A DNA stretch of 64,000 nucleotides from DAOTWY01 sp003696565 (GTDB taxonomy: Bacteria > Chloroflexota > Anaerolineae > Aggregatilineales > Phototrophicaceae). The translations under genes and the position numbers were made by a program. Position 1 is the first letter of the stretch. Each line of letters opens with the position of its first letter. Under the pieces are notes generated by a model. The model ran no database searches and was not told the origin of the DNA. It worked only from the letters and a program-made list of their open reading frames with translations. The DNA lies in NCBI GenBank assembly GCA_034435635.1, contig DAOTWY010000059.1:62001-126000 (forward strand), read 5' to 3'. This document shows, piece by piece, positions 1 to 8,945 of this stretch.

Positions 1-1411
1 ATTGTGTTGTCAAAATGCGACTAAACTGTTCTTGGCGTAATTGGTAATTTTGCCGCTTACGATAATAAATAGCATCAATGCGTTCTTGTAAGTTAGTCCG
101 TACAGGTACAAACAAAACCGAGATGAAGAAGATAATAATAATAATCACAATTGGGTTATCTGGCGCAATTTCAATGGCGAATAGGCTACCACCTAGCACC
201 ATTAATCCATAACCGGCTGCCAAGGCAACTAGCAAAATCGTATAACTGATGCTTTGGCTGATAATCCGATCAGTATCAACCATACGATATTGCATGACTG
301 CATACGCCAGACTGATGATCGAGGTGACTAAAAAGGGCATCGCTGCTTCTATACTGAAGGGTGCTAATACGTTTTGATCGCTGGTGAGAAGTGTACGTCC
401 AATTAACCACAATATAGCGGGTATCATACTCAACAAAACACCAACCAGTACAACATTTGCTTGATCACGTTCTGTTTTTGTTGAGGCAGCCGGACGCTGA
501 TAAAACAGCAAGCATGCTGCTAAAATTGCTGTACCCATAACAGTTGATGCCCCGGTAACTTGATTACCGGTTAACAAGACGTTGTTCTGTGTTACGTTTG
601 TGCTGAAGATCGCGATTGCTGATAACACCACTCCGATTGCTGTTGGTATATATTTTATCCATGGTAGGCGATAAACAATTGGCATGGGGGTAGGGAAAAT
701 CAACCCTAAAGTTGCCATCAAAACGCCAACAAATATCCCACTGATAAACCATAATGGGATTAATCTGTGTGTGGTACCAACGTCGAATATCCCCCCCATA
801 AACAGTGATACAGTAATAAAAAGCGCAATAGGGGTAAAAGCATAAGCTTCTTGCCCACGAAAATAGATCATTCCCGCCGCAATCAACAAGACAACAACAC
901 CAGAGGCGAATGGTGCAATGAACAGAGCGACAAAATCTCCATTTGGCAGTGCCATCAATGGAAAACTGACATTACATACCGCCATCCCTGCCGTAGCTGC
1001 CTCACATATGATACCGTCTGAGCGCGGGGTGGGAAAACGTGTTGTGTCATATGTGAATGTTATGGTAACGGTGTCACCAATTTCATAATCCCCTAAAATT
1101 GTGTCGTATCGACGTGTGTTAGGGGGTAAATCAGGCGCGCTGTTAGCAAGTGGTTCACCATTAATCGCTAGAATGCGATCCCCTGGACGTAGCCCTGCTT
1201 CTCTACCTGTCCAGGAAACGCCGCTATTGGGCTGCGCCGAATTGACGATCATATTTTGATTCAAAGTCACCCCTAAAAAGGGGCGGCTACGCCAATCCAT
1301 ACCCAGTAAGAAATAGTTTATTAACAAAGCCCCCGCCACTAGTGTGGCGATGATTAAAGCAGTAAATCGAATGTTTTGTGGTGATAAATCGTTTGTGGGC
1401 ATCGCTTTCAT
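1..1411 (-). CDS. Multi-pass membrane protein with extracytoplasmic PDZ domain, probable sensor kinase (C-terminus cut by window edge)
   Basis: I translated this frame directly from the reverse strand; about 470 residues are visible and the frame stays open to the left edge. Reading order: a short cytoplasmic start (MKAMPTND), one membrane helix (about 12-36), a PDZ-like domain (about 39-125, with the typical carboxylate-site stretch GLRPGDRILAINGEPL), then eight or so hydrophobic helices, and finally a juxtamembrane segment with the pattern VDTDRIISQSISY and NLQERIDAIYYRKRQNY. That last pattern is, from family knowledge, common in Chloroflexota and other bacterial sensor kinases just before a GAF and histidine-kinase core. 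The kinase core itself lies outside the window, so kinase activity is inference. The ATG at 1411 has a GGGG about nine bases upstream; an internal ATG at 1402 is an alternative. It is divergent from the B12-binding gene. Confidence 0.6.
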   Translation of the reverse strand, partial: MKAMPTNDLSPQNIRFTALIIATLVAGALLINYFLLGMDWRSRPFLGVTLNQNMIVNSAQPNSGVSWTGREAGLRPGDRILAINGEPLANSAPDLPPNTRRYDTILGDYEIGDTVTITFTYDTTRFPTPRSDGIICEAATAGMAVCNVSFPLMALPNGDFVALFIAPFASGVVVLLIAAGMIYFRGQEAYAFTPIALFITVSLFMGGIFDVGTTHRLIPLWFISGIFVGVLMATLGLIFPTPMPIVYRLPWIKYIPTAIGVVLSAIAIFSTNVTQNNVLLTGNQVTGASTVMGTAILAACLLFYQRPAASTKTERDQANVVLVGVLLSMIPAILWLIGRTLLTSDQNVLAPFSIEAAMPFLVTSIISLAYAVMQYRMVDTDRIISQSISYTILLVALAAGYGLMVLGGSLFAIEIAPDNPIVIIIIIFFISVLFVPVRTNLQERIDAIYYRKRQNYQLRQEQFSRILTTQ

Positions 1412-1431
1412 CCACAGTTCCCCACGATGAG

Positions 1432-1459
1432 TTGACAGTTATTCTGCTTATTTTAGCAT
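1432..1459 (+). promoter_or_regulatory. Candidate sigma70-type promoter for the B12-binding/meaB/prs operon
   Basis: TTGACA at 1432-1437, a 16-base spacer and TAGCAT at 1454-1459. A second perfect TATAAT lies at 1501-1506 but without a good -35 box. Either would start transcription upstream of the chosen ATG at 1538. Confidence 0.5.
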
Positions 1460-1537
1460 ATGACGGGCATGAACACTATCAAACCAAAGGCTAGATTTGT
1501 TATAATATTTAAAAGTTTCATTATGTCTAAAGAGATT

Positions 1538-1933
1538 ATGTCAGAAAAAATACGAATTTTAATTGCTAAACCTGGTTTAGATGGGCATGATCGTGGTGCT
1601 AAAGTGATTGCACGGGCGTTGCGAGATGCTGGTTTTGAAGTGATTTATACTGGATTGCGCCAAACTGCAGAGATGATTGCAGCATCGGCACTACAGGAAG
1701 ATGTAGATGTGGTTGGGTTAAGTATTCTTAGCGGCGCACATATGGCATTGGTGCCACATATTCGCGAAGTGATGAATCAAAATGATCTGCAAGATGTGCC
1801 GATTATTTTAGGGGGTATCATTCCAGAGGAAGATAAACCCGCATTGTCGGAATATGGAGTCAAGGGTGTTTTTGGACCCGGTACAAGTATGCAAGAAATT
1901 ATTGACACGATCACTAAGATAGTTAATCGATGA
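1538..1933 (+). CDS. Cobalamin-binding small subunit of methylmalonyl-CoA mutase type (B12-binding domain alone)
   Basis: A 131-residue protein that is essentially one cobalamin-binding Rossmann domain. The hallmark D-x-H-x-x-G is visible as DGHDRG at residues 15-20 (H17 is the expected lower cobalt ligand), followed by the conserved GLSILSGAH and ILGGIIP stretches. In the family this is the C-terminal domain of methylmalonyl-CoA mutase, encoded separately in organisms with split mutases. The start at 1538 is preferred because it gives the canonical short N-terminus; in-frame ATGs at 1523 and 1460 are less likely, and 1460 overlaps the promoter. The stop overlaps the meaB start (ATGA). No large catalytic subunit is present in the window, so the exact mutase (methylmalonyl-, ethylmalonyl- or isobutyryl-CoA type) cannot be fixed. 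Confidence 0.85.
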   Translation: MSEKIRILIAKPGLDGHDRGAKVIARALRDAGFEVIYTGLRQTAEMIAASALQEDVDVVGLSILSGAHMALVPHIREVMNQNDLQDVPIILGGIIPEEDKPALSEYGVKGVFGPGTSMQEIIDTITKIVNR

Positions 1934-2952
1934 AAGACTTAATTCAAAACATATTAAATGGAAATCGACGTGCATTAGCTCGCATGTTGACGATGGTAGA
2001 AAATGAGCGCGAGGGATACCAGCAAGCCCTCGCCGCTTTGTTTCCACATACTGGTCATGCTTGGGTTATTGGTATAACAGGCGCACCAGGCACAGGTAAA
2101 AGCTCATTAGTTAATGCTTTGGCACAAAAATATCGTCAACAAGATAAAACGGTTGGCATTCTCGCTGTGGATCCCACCAGTCCTTTTACTGGCGGTGCGA
2201 TTCTGGGTGATCGTATTCGTATGCGTGATTTGTATAGCGATCCTGGTGTGTTTATTCGTAGTATGGCGACACGTGGTAGTTTAGGCGGGCTTTCCCGTGC
2301 GACTCGTGACGCGATCCGTGTGATGGATGCTGGCGGTTTTGATGTTATCTTGGTTGAAACAGTTGGGGCAGGTCAAAGTGAGGTTGATATTGTCCGTACT
2401 GCACAAACGACGATTGTGGTTGAAGCACCTGGCTTAGGCGATGATATCCAAGCAATTAAAGCCGGCATACTGGAAATCGCTGATATTCTTGTTGTGAATA
2501 AAGCTGACCGTGTTGGAGCTAAAAACACTGTTCAGGCACTTAAAATGATGTTGGAAATTGGACATCCTGCCGCCCGAACACAACCCGTTTTACATCATGG
2601 TGAGTTAATGCAGATTGAAAACCACACCTCAATAAACCCCACACCATTGTGGATACCACCGATTATTCAAACAATCACAATGGATTTCACTGGCATTGAT
2701 GCGTTGATACAAGCGATTGAAAATCACCGCGCTTATATCGAACAAAATCACCTTTCTGCTGAAATAGAGCGTGAGCGGATACGGATTGAACTTTATGAAC
2801 GGTTACAAAATGTGTTGATGACTCGCTTGATGAATGGGTTAACTCAGCAACAAATTGAAGCCGTTGTGGAGCGTGTACGAACTCGTGAATTAGAGCCATC
2901 ACAGGCTGTTATGATGTTGATTGATATGCATAACACGGAAGGGATGCTATGA
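1930..2952 (+). CDS. meaB: MeaB/ArgK-type GTPase, chaperone of B12-dependent mutase
   Basis: A G3E-family P-loop GTPase of 340 residues that loads and protects the cobalamin cofactor of acyl-CoA mutases. Visible motifs are Walker A GAPGTGKS at residues 51-58, the family stretch AVDPTSPFTGGAILGDRIRM, ETVGAGQSEVD, and the base-specificity motif NKAD. Length matches the family (about 320-340). It is translationally coupled by a 4-base ATGA overlap to the B12-binding subunit upstream and, by another ATGA overlap, to prs downstream. This coupling supports a mutase partner rather than the older idea of an arginine-transport ATPase (the ArgK misnomer). Confidence 0.93.
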   Translation: MKDLIQNILNGNRRALARMLTMVENEREGYQQALAALFPHTGHAWVIGITGAPGTGKSSLVNALAQKYRQQDKTVGILAVDPTSPFTGGAILGDRIRMRDLYSDPGVFIRSMATRGSLGGLSRATRDAIRVMDAGGFDVILVETVGAGQSEVDIVRTAQTTIVVEAPGLGDDIQAIKAGILEIADILVVNKADRVGAKNTVQALKMMLEIGHPAARTQPVLHHGELMQIENHTSINPTPLWIPPIIQTITMDFTGIDALIQAIENHRAYIEQNHLSAEIERERIRIELYERLQNVLMTRLMNGLTQQQIEAVVERVRTRELEPSQAVMMLIDMHNTEGML

Positions 2953-3950
2953 AAATTCCAGGAACGAAATATGAGCCTAGTCCATTGGGGGATAATTTGT
3001 CTAGTAATTTTGGTGCGATTAAGTTGTTCTATGGGTCTTCTGCTGCGGAGCTTGGTAAAGAAATCGGGGATTATCTGGGGATTAAACCCGGGGCTTATGA
3101 TAAAAATGTTTTTTCTAATGAAAATATTTTTATACGATTACGAGAAAGTGTCCGTGGGCAAGATGTCTATCTTGTACAAACCATGAGTTCGCCAGTGCAT
3201 GATAACTTTATGGAAATGCTGATTATGATCGACGCACTTAAGCGAGATTCTGCCTGGCGGATTAATGTGGTAGTGCCGTATCTATCGTATGGACGCTCAG
3301 ATAAAAAAGATCAGCCACGTGTGCCGATTACTGCTCGACTAATCGCAAATATGATAGAAGCAGCTGGCGCAGATCGATATATCACGATTGATCTACATGC
3401 TGGGCAAATTCAGGGCTTCTTCAATATCCCTGGCGATGCACTGACTGCCTTCCATCTTTTGAGTGATTATGTTATCAGCAAGAATATCCCCGATCTTACA
3501 GTTGTTTCAACTGATTTAGGGTATGCAAAACAGGCGCGCAATTGGGGGCAAAAGTTGAACTCACCCGTTGCATTGGTTGAAAAACGCAGAGTAGATAACG
3601 CTGAACGCCCAGAAGTTATGTCAATTATCGGTTCAGTGGATGGGCGTAATGTGTTACTGGTTGACGATGAAGTAAATACGGGCGGCAGTGTGTTCAACGC
3701 GGTCAAAGTGCTAAGAGAAAACGGTGCTAGGAAAATCTATTTGGCATTTACACACGGCTTCTTTACTGAAAAGACCATCGCGCGTTTCAAAGAACTTGAA
3801 TTAGAAGAAATTATTTTGACCAATACCATTATCCAACCGGAAAAGTATCGCTTACCTAATATGACTGTGTTGTCTGTTGCGCCATTGTTGGCAGAAGTTA
3901 TCAAGCGGGCGCATCAGGGGCGTAGTGTAGGAGAGTTGTTTGATGAATAA
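2949..3950 (+). CDS. prs: Ribose-phosphate diphosphokinase (PRPP synthetase)
   Basis: Makes 5-phosphoribosyl-1-diphosphate from ribose 5-phosphate and ATP, the precursor of nucleotides, His and Trp. At 333 residues it is slightly longer than the usual 310-320, because about 23 extra residues precede the conserved IKLFYGSSAAELGKEI start. Diagnostic stretches are PYLSYGRSDKKDQPR (ATP loop), TIDLHAGQIQGFF, and the PRPP-binding loop VDDEVNTGGSV. In that loop the common DDMIDTGGT is changed to DDEVNTGGS, so an Asp is replaced by Asn; this is an unusual variant rather than a clear loss. It is the last gene of the operon and is followed by a hairpin. Confidence 0.9.
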   Translation: MKIPGTKYEPSPLGDNLSSNFGAIKLFYGSSAAELGKEIGDYLGIKPGAYDKNVFSNENIFIRLRESVRGQDVYLVQTMSSPVHDNFMEMLIMIDALKRDSAWRINVVVPYLSYGRSDKKDQPRVPITARLIANMIEAAGADRYITIDLHAGQIQGFFNIPGDALTAFHLLSDYVISKNIPDLTVVSTDLGYAKQARNWGQKLNSPVALVEKRRVDNAERPEVMSIIGSVDGRNVLLVDDEVNTGGSVFNAVKVLRENGARKIYLAFTHGFFTEKTIARFKELELEEIILTNTIIQPEKYRLPNMTVLSVAPLLAEVIKRAHQGRSVGELFDE

Positions 3951-3977
3951 TAGGGCGCATATCATGCCCTATTTTAA
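3949..3977 (+). terminator. Hairpin terminator after prs
   Basis: An 8-bp stem AATAGGGC/GCCCTATT at 3949-3956 and 3966-3973 with a 9-base loop, followed by a short T-rich stretch. The stem begins inside the prs stop codon. Confidence 0.55.
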
Positions 3978-4025
3978 TTGTGATAGAGCTTCTTTGTTAT
4001 CTCTGAAATAGCGAGGATAATTGAG

Positions 4026-5390
4026 TTGAAAAAATTGGTAGCACTTGTGATGGCGATTCTACTGACGCTGGCTGCATGTGATTCTGCTGATGATGAAATA
4101 ACTGAATTACCTACTCGATTTATTCCCCCTACATTTTCTCAAACACCAAAGGCAACGACATCACCGCCGTTAACACCCACACCACTATCGACAAGCACAA
4201 ATACATTTGAACCAGCAACGTCAACACCTTCCGCCTCAATCACACAATCCCCGACCGCAACTTTGATAACCGTTACACCAAGTATGACAATAACACCATC
4301 TCCGACATCACAAAATATTAATCAAGCTGCACCTATCCCACAGACAGATTTACCGTTAAATCTTATTGAATTGCCACCAGGTTTTGAGATCAACATTTAT
4401 AGCGACCAAGTACCAGGTGCGCGTTCAATTGCACAAGGTGAGGATGGCACGATTTATATTGGAACAAGGCGCAACGGGGTGGTTTATGCGCTAAAGGATT
4501 TAGATGGCAATCACCATGCAGAAACGGTGCAAATTATTGCACGAGATTTGAATTCACCAAATGGCGTTGCGGTTTACAATGGTGCATTATATGTAGCGGA
4601 AATCAACCGGATTACACGTTATGATGATATTGCAGCTCAGCTTGCTTCTGGTTCAATGCCCGTAGGACGTGTGATTTATGATGATTATCCCAACGATGGG
4701 CATCATGGTTGGAAGTTTATTCGCTTTGGGCTTGATGGCAAACTCTATATCCCGCAAGGCGTTCCATGCAACATTTGCGCAGAAGATGAACGTTATGGCT
4801 ATATCAGCCGAATAAACCCCGATGGCGGCGGTTTTGAAGTGGTGGCGCGTGGAGTGCGTAACTCTGTTGGTTTTGATTTTCATCCACAGACGGGAGAGTT
4901 GTGGTTTACAGATAATGGACGCGATTGGTTAGGGGATGATTTACCCCCAGATGAGTTAAATTATGCCCCTACCACAGGGATGCATTTTGGCTTTCCTTAT
5001 TGTCATGCAGGGTTATATGTTGACGATGAGTTTGGTTTTCCTGGTGCCTGCCAGCAATATACACCACCAGTTCAGCCATTAGGTCCACATGTCGCGGCTT
5101 TGGGAATGCGGTTTTATACCGGGCAAATGTTTCCACCTGAATATGCGCAGCAAATTTTTATCGCGGAGCATGGTTCTTGGAATCGGAGTGTGCCAATTGG
5201 TTATCGCGTGTCCTTAGTGCGCCTAGATGGTAACAATCCATATCATTATGAGACATTTGCATCAGGTTGGCTACAAGGGTTTGAAGCATGGGGTCGTCCG
5301 GTGGATGTACATGTCATGCCTGATGGCGCGTTACTTGTTTCTGATGATCTAGCTGGTGCTGTATATCGTATTAGCTATGTGGGGCAATAA
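4026..5390 (+). CDS. Lipoprotein PQQ-dependent sugar dehydrogenase family (beta-propeller)
   Basis: 454 residues. The N-terminus is a lipoprotein signal (MKKLVALVMAILLTLAAC, lipobox LAAC), followed by a Thr/Ser/Pro-rich linker to about residue 105 that would tether the domain outside the membrane. The remaining part resembles the glucose/sorbosone dehydrogenase family: LPPGFEINIYS, repeated blade motifs such as GTIYIGTRRNGVVYAL, HPQTGELWFTDNGRDWLGDD, and EHGSWNRS near the end. The family oxidises sugars with PQQ in the periplasm, but many members have no proven substrate, so substrate is unknown. The start is TTG at 4026 with AGGATA six bases upstream; no better ATG gives a signal peptide. 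A single-gene unit between prs and secA. Confidence 0.8.
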   Translation: MKKLVALVMAILLTLAACDSADDEITELPTRFIPPTFSQTPKATTSPPLTPTPLSTSTNTFEPATSTPSASITQSPTATLITVTPSMTITPSPTSQNINQAAPIPQTDLPLNLIELPPGFEINIYSDQVPGARSIAQGEDGTIYIGTRRNGVVYALKDLDGNHHAETVQIIARDLNSPNGVAVYNGALYVAEINRITRYDDIAAQLASGSMPVGRVIYDDYPNDGHHGWKFIRFGLDGKLYIPQGVPCNICAEDERYGYISRINPDGGGFEVVARGVRNSVGFDFHPQTGELWFTDNGRDWLGDDLPPDELNYAPTTGMHFGFPYCHAGLYVDDEFGFPGACQQYTPPVQPLGPHVAALGMRFYTGQMFPPEYAQQIFIAEHGSWNRSVPIGYRVSLVRLDGNNPYHYETFASGWLQGFEAWGRPVDVHVMPDGALLVSDDLAGAVYRISYVGQ

Positions 5391-5452
5391 TCTGATGCTT
5401 TTTAGGGGCTATGTCAATTGTCCCCTTCTTATATTTTGCATATGGGATTATG

Positions 5453-5461
5453 CTATACTTA
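5453..5461 (+). promoter_or_regulatory. Extended -10 promoter for secA
   Basis: TGCTATACT, an extended -10 box (TG-n-TATACT), about 36 bases upstream of the chosen secA ATG. It places the transcription start near 5468, which argues against translation starting at the in-frame ATG at 5411. Confidence 0.5.
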
Positions 5462-5497
5462 GTATCCGATTGGTGTAGTCTATCAAATCGAGGCGAT

Positions 5498-8263
5498 ATG
5501 TTAAAATCTATAGTTAAAATGGTTTTGGGTGATCCAGTTGAGCGGGCACTGGCAAAGTATCGTGAAGTTGTTGAAAAAATCAACGCGCTTGAGCCAGATA
5601 TGAAAGCCCTGAGCGACGATGAGCTTGCTAACAAAACAACAGAATTTAAAGCACGGCTTGCTGCGGGTGAAACACTGGATGACCTGTTACCAGAAGCCTT
5701 TGCAGTCGTACGAGAGGCATCAGTTCGTACGATTGGATTACGGCATTATGATGTGCAAATGATCGGTGGTATTGTGTTGCATGAAGGGCGCATCGCTGAG
5801 ATGAAAACCGGTGAAGGTAAGACGCTAGTTGCAACCTTGCCACTTTATCTTAACGCGCTGACTGGTCGCGGTGTACACTTGGTCACGCCGAATGATTACC
5901 TCAGTAAATATGGTTTACAAACCATGGGACCTGTTTATCATTTCTTAGGATTAAGTGCAGGTGTGATTCAAGGGTCTGCTGGTAATCCTGATAAAGGCTC
6001 ATATCTTTTTGATCCCGACTATGATACAGATGATGATCGTTACCAACACCTCCGCCCGGTAACACGTCGTGAAGCTTACCAGGCAGATATTACTTATGGT
6101 ACGAACAATGAATTTGGCTTCGACTATCTGCGTGATAATATGGTGATGGATAAATCCCAAATGACGCAGCGGGATGAGCTATATTTTGCCATCATTGATG
6201 AAGTCGATAATATTCTAATTGATGAAGCCCGTACGCCATTAATCATCTCTGGTCCTGCAGATGAACCCTCGGATTATTACAAGCAATTTGCGGCAGTTGT
6301 TAAAAGATTAAAGCCTAGCTCTGAAGAAAGCGTAGAAGCTGAAGAGCCTGATGGTGACTATGTGGTCGATATTAAAGATCGTGTAGCATACTTGACCGAA
6401 GCTGGGGTGGAAAAAGTTGAACAGATGCTTGGTATAGAGCATCTATATAGCCCAGAAAATGCCGAAATTATCCCTTATCTTGATAACTGCTTGCGTGCAG
6501 AAACACTCTATGAGGTGGATAAGGATTATATTGTACAGAACGGCGAAATCATCATAGTTGATGAGTTCACCGGACGCTTGATGTATGGACGGCGGTTTTC
6601 TGAAGGGTTGCACCAGGCAATTGAAGCCAAAGAAGGCGTACAGATCCGGCGTGAAAACTTAACTTTAGCCACGGTGACATTTCAGAATTTCTTCCGCATG
6701 TATAAAAAACTCGCTGGTATGACTGGTACAGCTCTAACCGAAGCGGAAGAATTTGAGAAGATTTATAACTTAGAAGTAGTAGCGATCCCAACCAATGTGC
6801 CGGTTATTCGTATTGATCAAGAAGATTTGATTTATGCCACGGAAGAGGCAAAGTGGAACGCTGTTGTTAATGAAATTAAGGCGCGTACCGAAAAACAACA
6901 GCCGGTGCTTGTGGGGACAGTAGCGATTGAAACATCAGAACGCCTTAGTCGTCGTCTTAAACGTGCCGGCATTGAACATGATGTGTTAAATGCTAAGCAA
7001 CATGAACGCGAAGCGGCGATCATTGCCCAAGCAGGTCGCCCTGGAGCGGTGACAATTGCAACCAATATGGCTGGGCGTGGTGTTGATATTCTGCTAGGTG
7101 GTAATCCTGAGGGGTTAGCGCGTGAAAAATTACGTAAAGCAGGCTTAGATTTAACAGAAGTTGACCCTGAAACTTGGCAAAAAGCTCTGAATGAAGCAAA
7201 AGCGCAGACACAGGCAGATCGTCAGATTGTGCTGGATGCTGGTGGATTATATGTGTTAGGCACTGAACGGCATGATGCTCGTCGTATTGATAATCAGCTT
7301 CGTGGGCGTTCTGGTCGTCAGGGTGACCCTGGAGAAAGCCGCTTTTTCCTCAGCTTAGAGGATAATTTGATGCGTCGCTTTGGGGGGGATCGTGTTAAGA
7401 GGTTCATGTCATGGGCAAAAATTCCTGAAAATGAACCCATTGAAAACCCCGTCATTACTAAAGCAATTACCCAAGCGCAGATTCGTGTTGAAGGGCATAA
7501 CTTTGATATTCGCAAGCGCGTGCTGGAATATGATGATGTTGTGAACAAACAACGCGAGATAATTTATGCTCAACGGCGTGAGATACTAGAAGCCGAGTCG
7601 TTGCGTGAGCGGTATCTTGATTTAATTGAAGATCAAATTTCCGCCGTGATTAATGAGTTTGTTGGGGATGAAGAGGCTGATATCGAAGCTTTATATCGCC
7701 AATTATTTACGATCTTCCCTGTGCCAGAACAGATCACCATCGATACCATGAGCCAGATGACCCCGGATCAACTAGAAGAGGTACTTATAGAAGCGGCTCA
7801 TCAGGCTTATTACAAGAAGGTGGAAGAGCTTGGTGATGAGATGATGGCACGTGCCGAACGATTTGTTTTGTTACGCGCCTTAGATATGCACTGGCAGCGT
7901 CATCTAACAGACTTGGATGTTCTACGAGAGGGGATTGGGTTGATGGCAATTGCCCAGCGCGACCCATTAGTAGAATATAAACGTGAAGCATTTGTGATGT
8001 TTGGTCAAATGCGTGAACAGATTGACCGCCAAGCCGTGCAAGATATTTTCCGTGTACAAATTAGCCGTGTACAGCAACCTGTTCGCCGTCAGATGCGTGC
8101 TTATCGCCCTAATGCCGATGGCTCAGCTGAGACATCCAAACCAGAACCTGCTCGTAATGCCAGAAAAATAGGGCGTAATGATCCATGTTGGTGTGGCAGT
8201 GGTAAAAAGTATAAACACTGTCATTATAAAAAAGATCGGGTATCTGCGCCGGTTGATGCTTAG
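5498..8263 (+). CDS. secA: Preprotein translocase ATPase SecA
   Basis: The motor that drives unfolded preproteins through SecYEG. 921 residues from the preferred ATG at 5498, which has GAGG just upstream; the family usually has about 800-950. Visible: MLKSIVKMVLGDPVERAL, Walker A as KTGEGKT (GEGKT at 105-109), QMIGGIVLHEGRIAEM, the DEAD-like Walker B IIDEVDNILIDEART, the second NBD stretch TNMAGRGVDILLGGNP, and the arginine-finger region QLRGRSGRQGDPGESRFFLSLEDNLMRRF. It ends in the zinc-binding SEC-C tail CWCGSGKKYKHCH, which in other bacteria binds SecB, phospholipids or ribosomes. The region after NBD1 has an acidic variable insert (about residues 250-290). No sec partner lies nearby. Confidence 0.97.
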   Translation: MLKSIVKMVLGDPVERALAKYREVVEKINALEPDMKALSDDELANKTTEFKARLAAGETLDDLLPEAFAVVREASVRTIGLRHYDVQMIGGIVLHEGRIAEMKTGEGKTLVATLPLYLNALTGRGVHLVTPNDYLSKYGLQTMGPVYHFLGLSAGVIQGSAGNPDKGSYLFDPDYDTDDDRYQHLRPVTRREAYQADITYGTNNEFGFDYLRDNMVMDKSQMTQRDELYFAIIDEVDNILIDEARTPLIISGPADEPSDYYKQFAAVVKRLKPSSEESVEAEEPDGDYVVDIKDRVAYLTEAGVEKVEQMLGIEHLYSPENAEIIPYLDNCLRAETLYEVDKDYIVQNGEIIIVDEFTGRLMYGRRFSEGLHQAIEAKEGVQIRRENLTLATVTFQNFFRMYKKLAGMTGTALTEAEEFEKIYNLEVVAIPTNVPVIRIDQEDLIYATEEAKWNAVVNEIKARTEKQQPVLVGTVAIETSERLSRRLKRAGIEHDVLNAKQHEREAAIIAQAGRPGAVTIATNMAGRGVDILLGGNPEGLAREKLRKAGLDLTEVDPETWQKALNEAKAQTQADRQIVLDAGGLYVLGTERHDARRIDNQLRGRSGRQGDPGESRFFLSLEDNLMRRFGGDRVKRFMSWAKIPENEPIENPVITKAITQAQIRVEGHNFDIRKRVLEYDDVVNKQREIIYAQRREILEAESLRERYLDLIEDQISAVINEFVGDEEADIEALYRQLFTIFPVPEQITIDTMSQMTPDQLEEVLIEAAHQAYYKKVEELGDEMMARAERFVLLRALDMHWQRHLTDLDVLREGIGLMAIAQRDPLVEYKREAFVMFGQMREQIDRQAVQDIFRVQISRVQQPVRRQMRAYRPNADGSAETSKPEPARNARKIGRNDPCWCGSGKKYKHCHYKKDRVSAPVDA

Positions 8264-8283
8264 TTTCTATGGTGAGAAGTTCT

Positions 8284-8637
8284 ATGGACGATGCTATCCT
8301 TACTTTTCTACAAGAAAAAGTCAATTCATTTGTTAAGTGGGATTTAATCCGCTTTTTCCATGATAATCCCCATACTAAAGACACAGCCGAAAACATCGCC
8401 CGGTATACCGGGCGAGACAAAATAGCTGTTGCCCATGAGTTGGATGAGCTTGTTTTAAATGGGGTGTTAAAAGCAGAAATGATTACCAACTATCGCGTGT
8501 ATTGTCTGGTGGATGATATACAAACCCGCCAACTGATTGAACGATTTATGGATGCTTGTCATGATCGAGAGTTTCGAGTAGAGGCAATCAATCAGGTTAT
8601 TAAGCAAATGCAGTTCTCGCCTCGGCATGATTTTTAG
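8284..8637 (+). CDS. Small winged-helix-like protein, function unknown
   Basis: 117 residues from the ATG at 8284 (GAGAAG upstream); an ATG at 8269 would add five residues. The sequence reads as a compact winged helix: NPHTKDTAENIARYTGR looks like helix-turn-helix material and is followed by ELDELVLNGVLKAE and a wing-like NYRVYCLV. No enzymatic motif is seen. It begins 20 bases after secA and abuts the next gene, so it may be read through from secA. Whether it binds DNA is inference from pattern only. Confidence 0.55.
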   Translation: MDDAILTFLQEKVNSFVKWDLIRFFHDNPHTKDTAENIARYTGRDKIAVAHELDELVLNGVLKAEMITNYRVYCLVDDIQTRQLIERFMDACHDREFRVEAINQVIKQMQFSPRHDF

Positions 8638-8940
8638 ATGATGTCACTCTCACTAAACCAATTATTAATGCTGTTCATGTGGTTTCCACTTTCAGCATTA
8701 TTGCTTTTTATGTTTTTGATTGCCCGCTTTTATGAGATGTTTTCTAAGCGGCGGACATTTTTTCGATTGTATTTACTTCCCATTGTCTTGTTTGGCGTAT
8801 CATCAGTGCGCTATGCTAGTGCGGATGTGCTTTTAGGCGATCCATTTGCTGATATTGCATCAGGTCTTGGGGGCATTTGTTTGCTTGGATTAAGTATTCG
8901 CCTATACTGGTTAATGATTGTAAAAAACCAGCAGCGGTAG
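8638..8940 (+). CDS. Small membrane protein, unknown
   Basis: 100 residues (99 if the second ATG at 8641 is used) with three predicted membrane segments: about 8-28 (LMLFMWFPLSALLLFMFLIA), 42-58 (LYLLPIVLFGVSSVRYA) and 75-95. A basic stretch SKRRTFF after the first helix fits the positive-inside rule. It starts directly after the stop of the preceding gene and overlaps nothing downstream; the next gene starts six bases later. No family recognised. Confidence 0.6.
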   Translation: MMSLSLNQLLMLFMWFPLSALLLFMFLIARFYEMFSKRRTFFRLYLLPIVLFGVSSVRYASADVLLGDPFADIASGLGGICLLGLSIRLYWLMIVKNQQR

Positions 8941-8945
8941 GTGTT

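Noticed and set aside
5411..5497. Upstream ATG start for secA at 5411
   Set aside because: The leader overlaps the extended -10 box and adds an un-family-like N-terminus; the ATG at 5498 gives the typical start.
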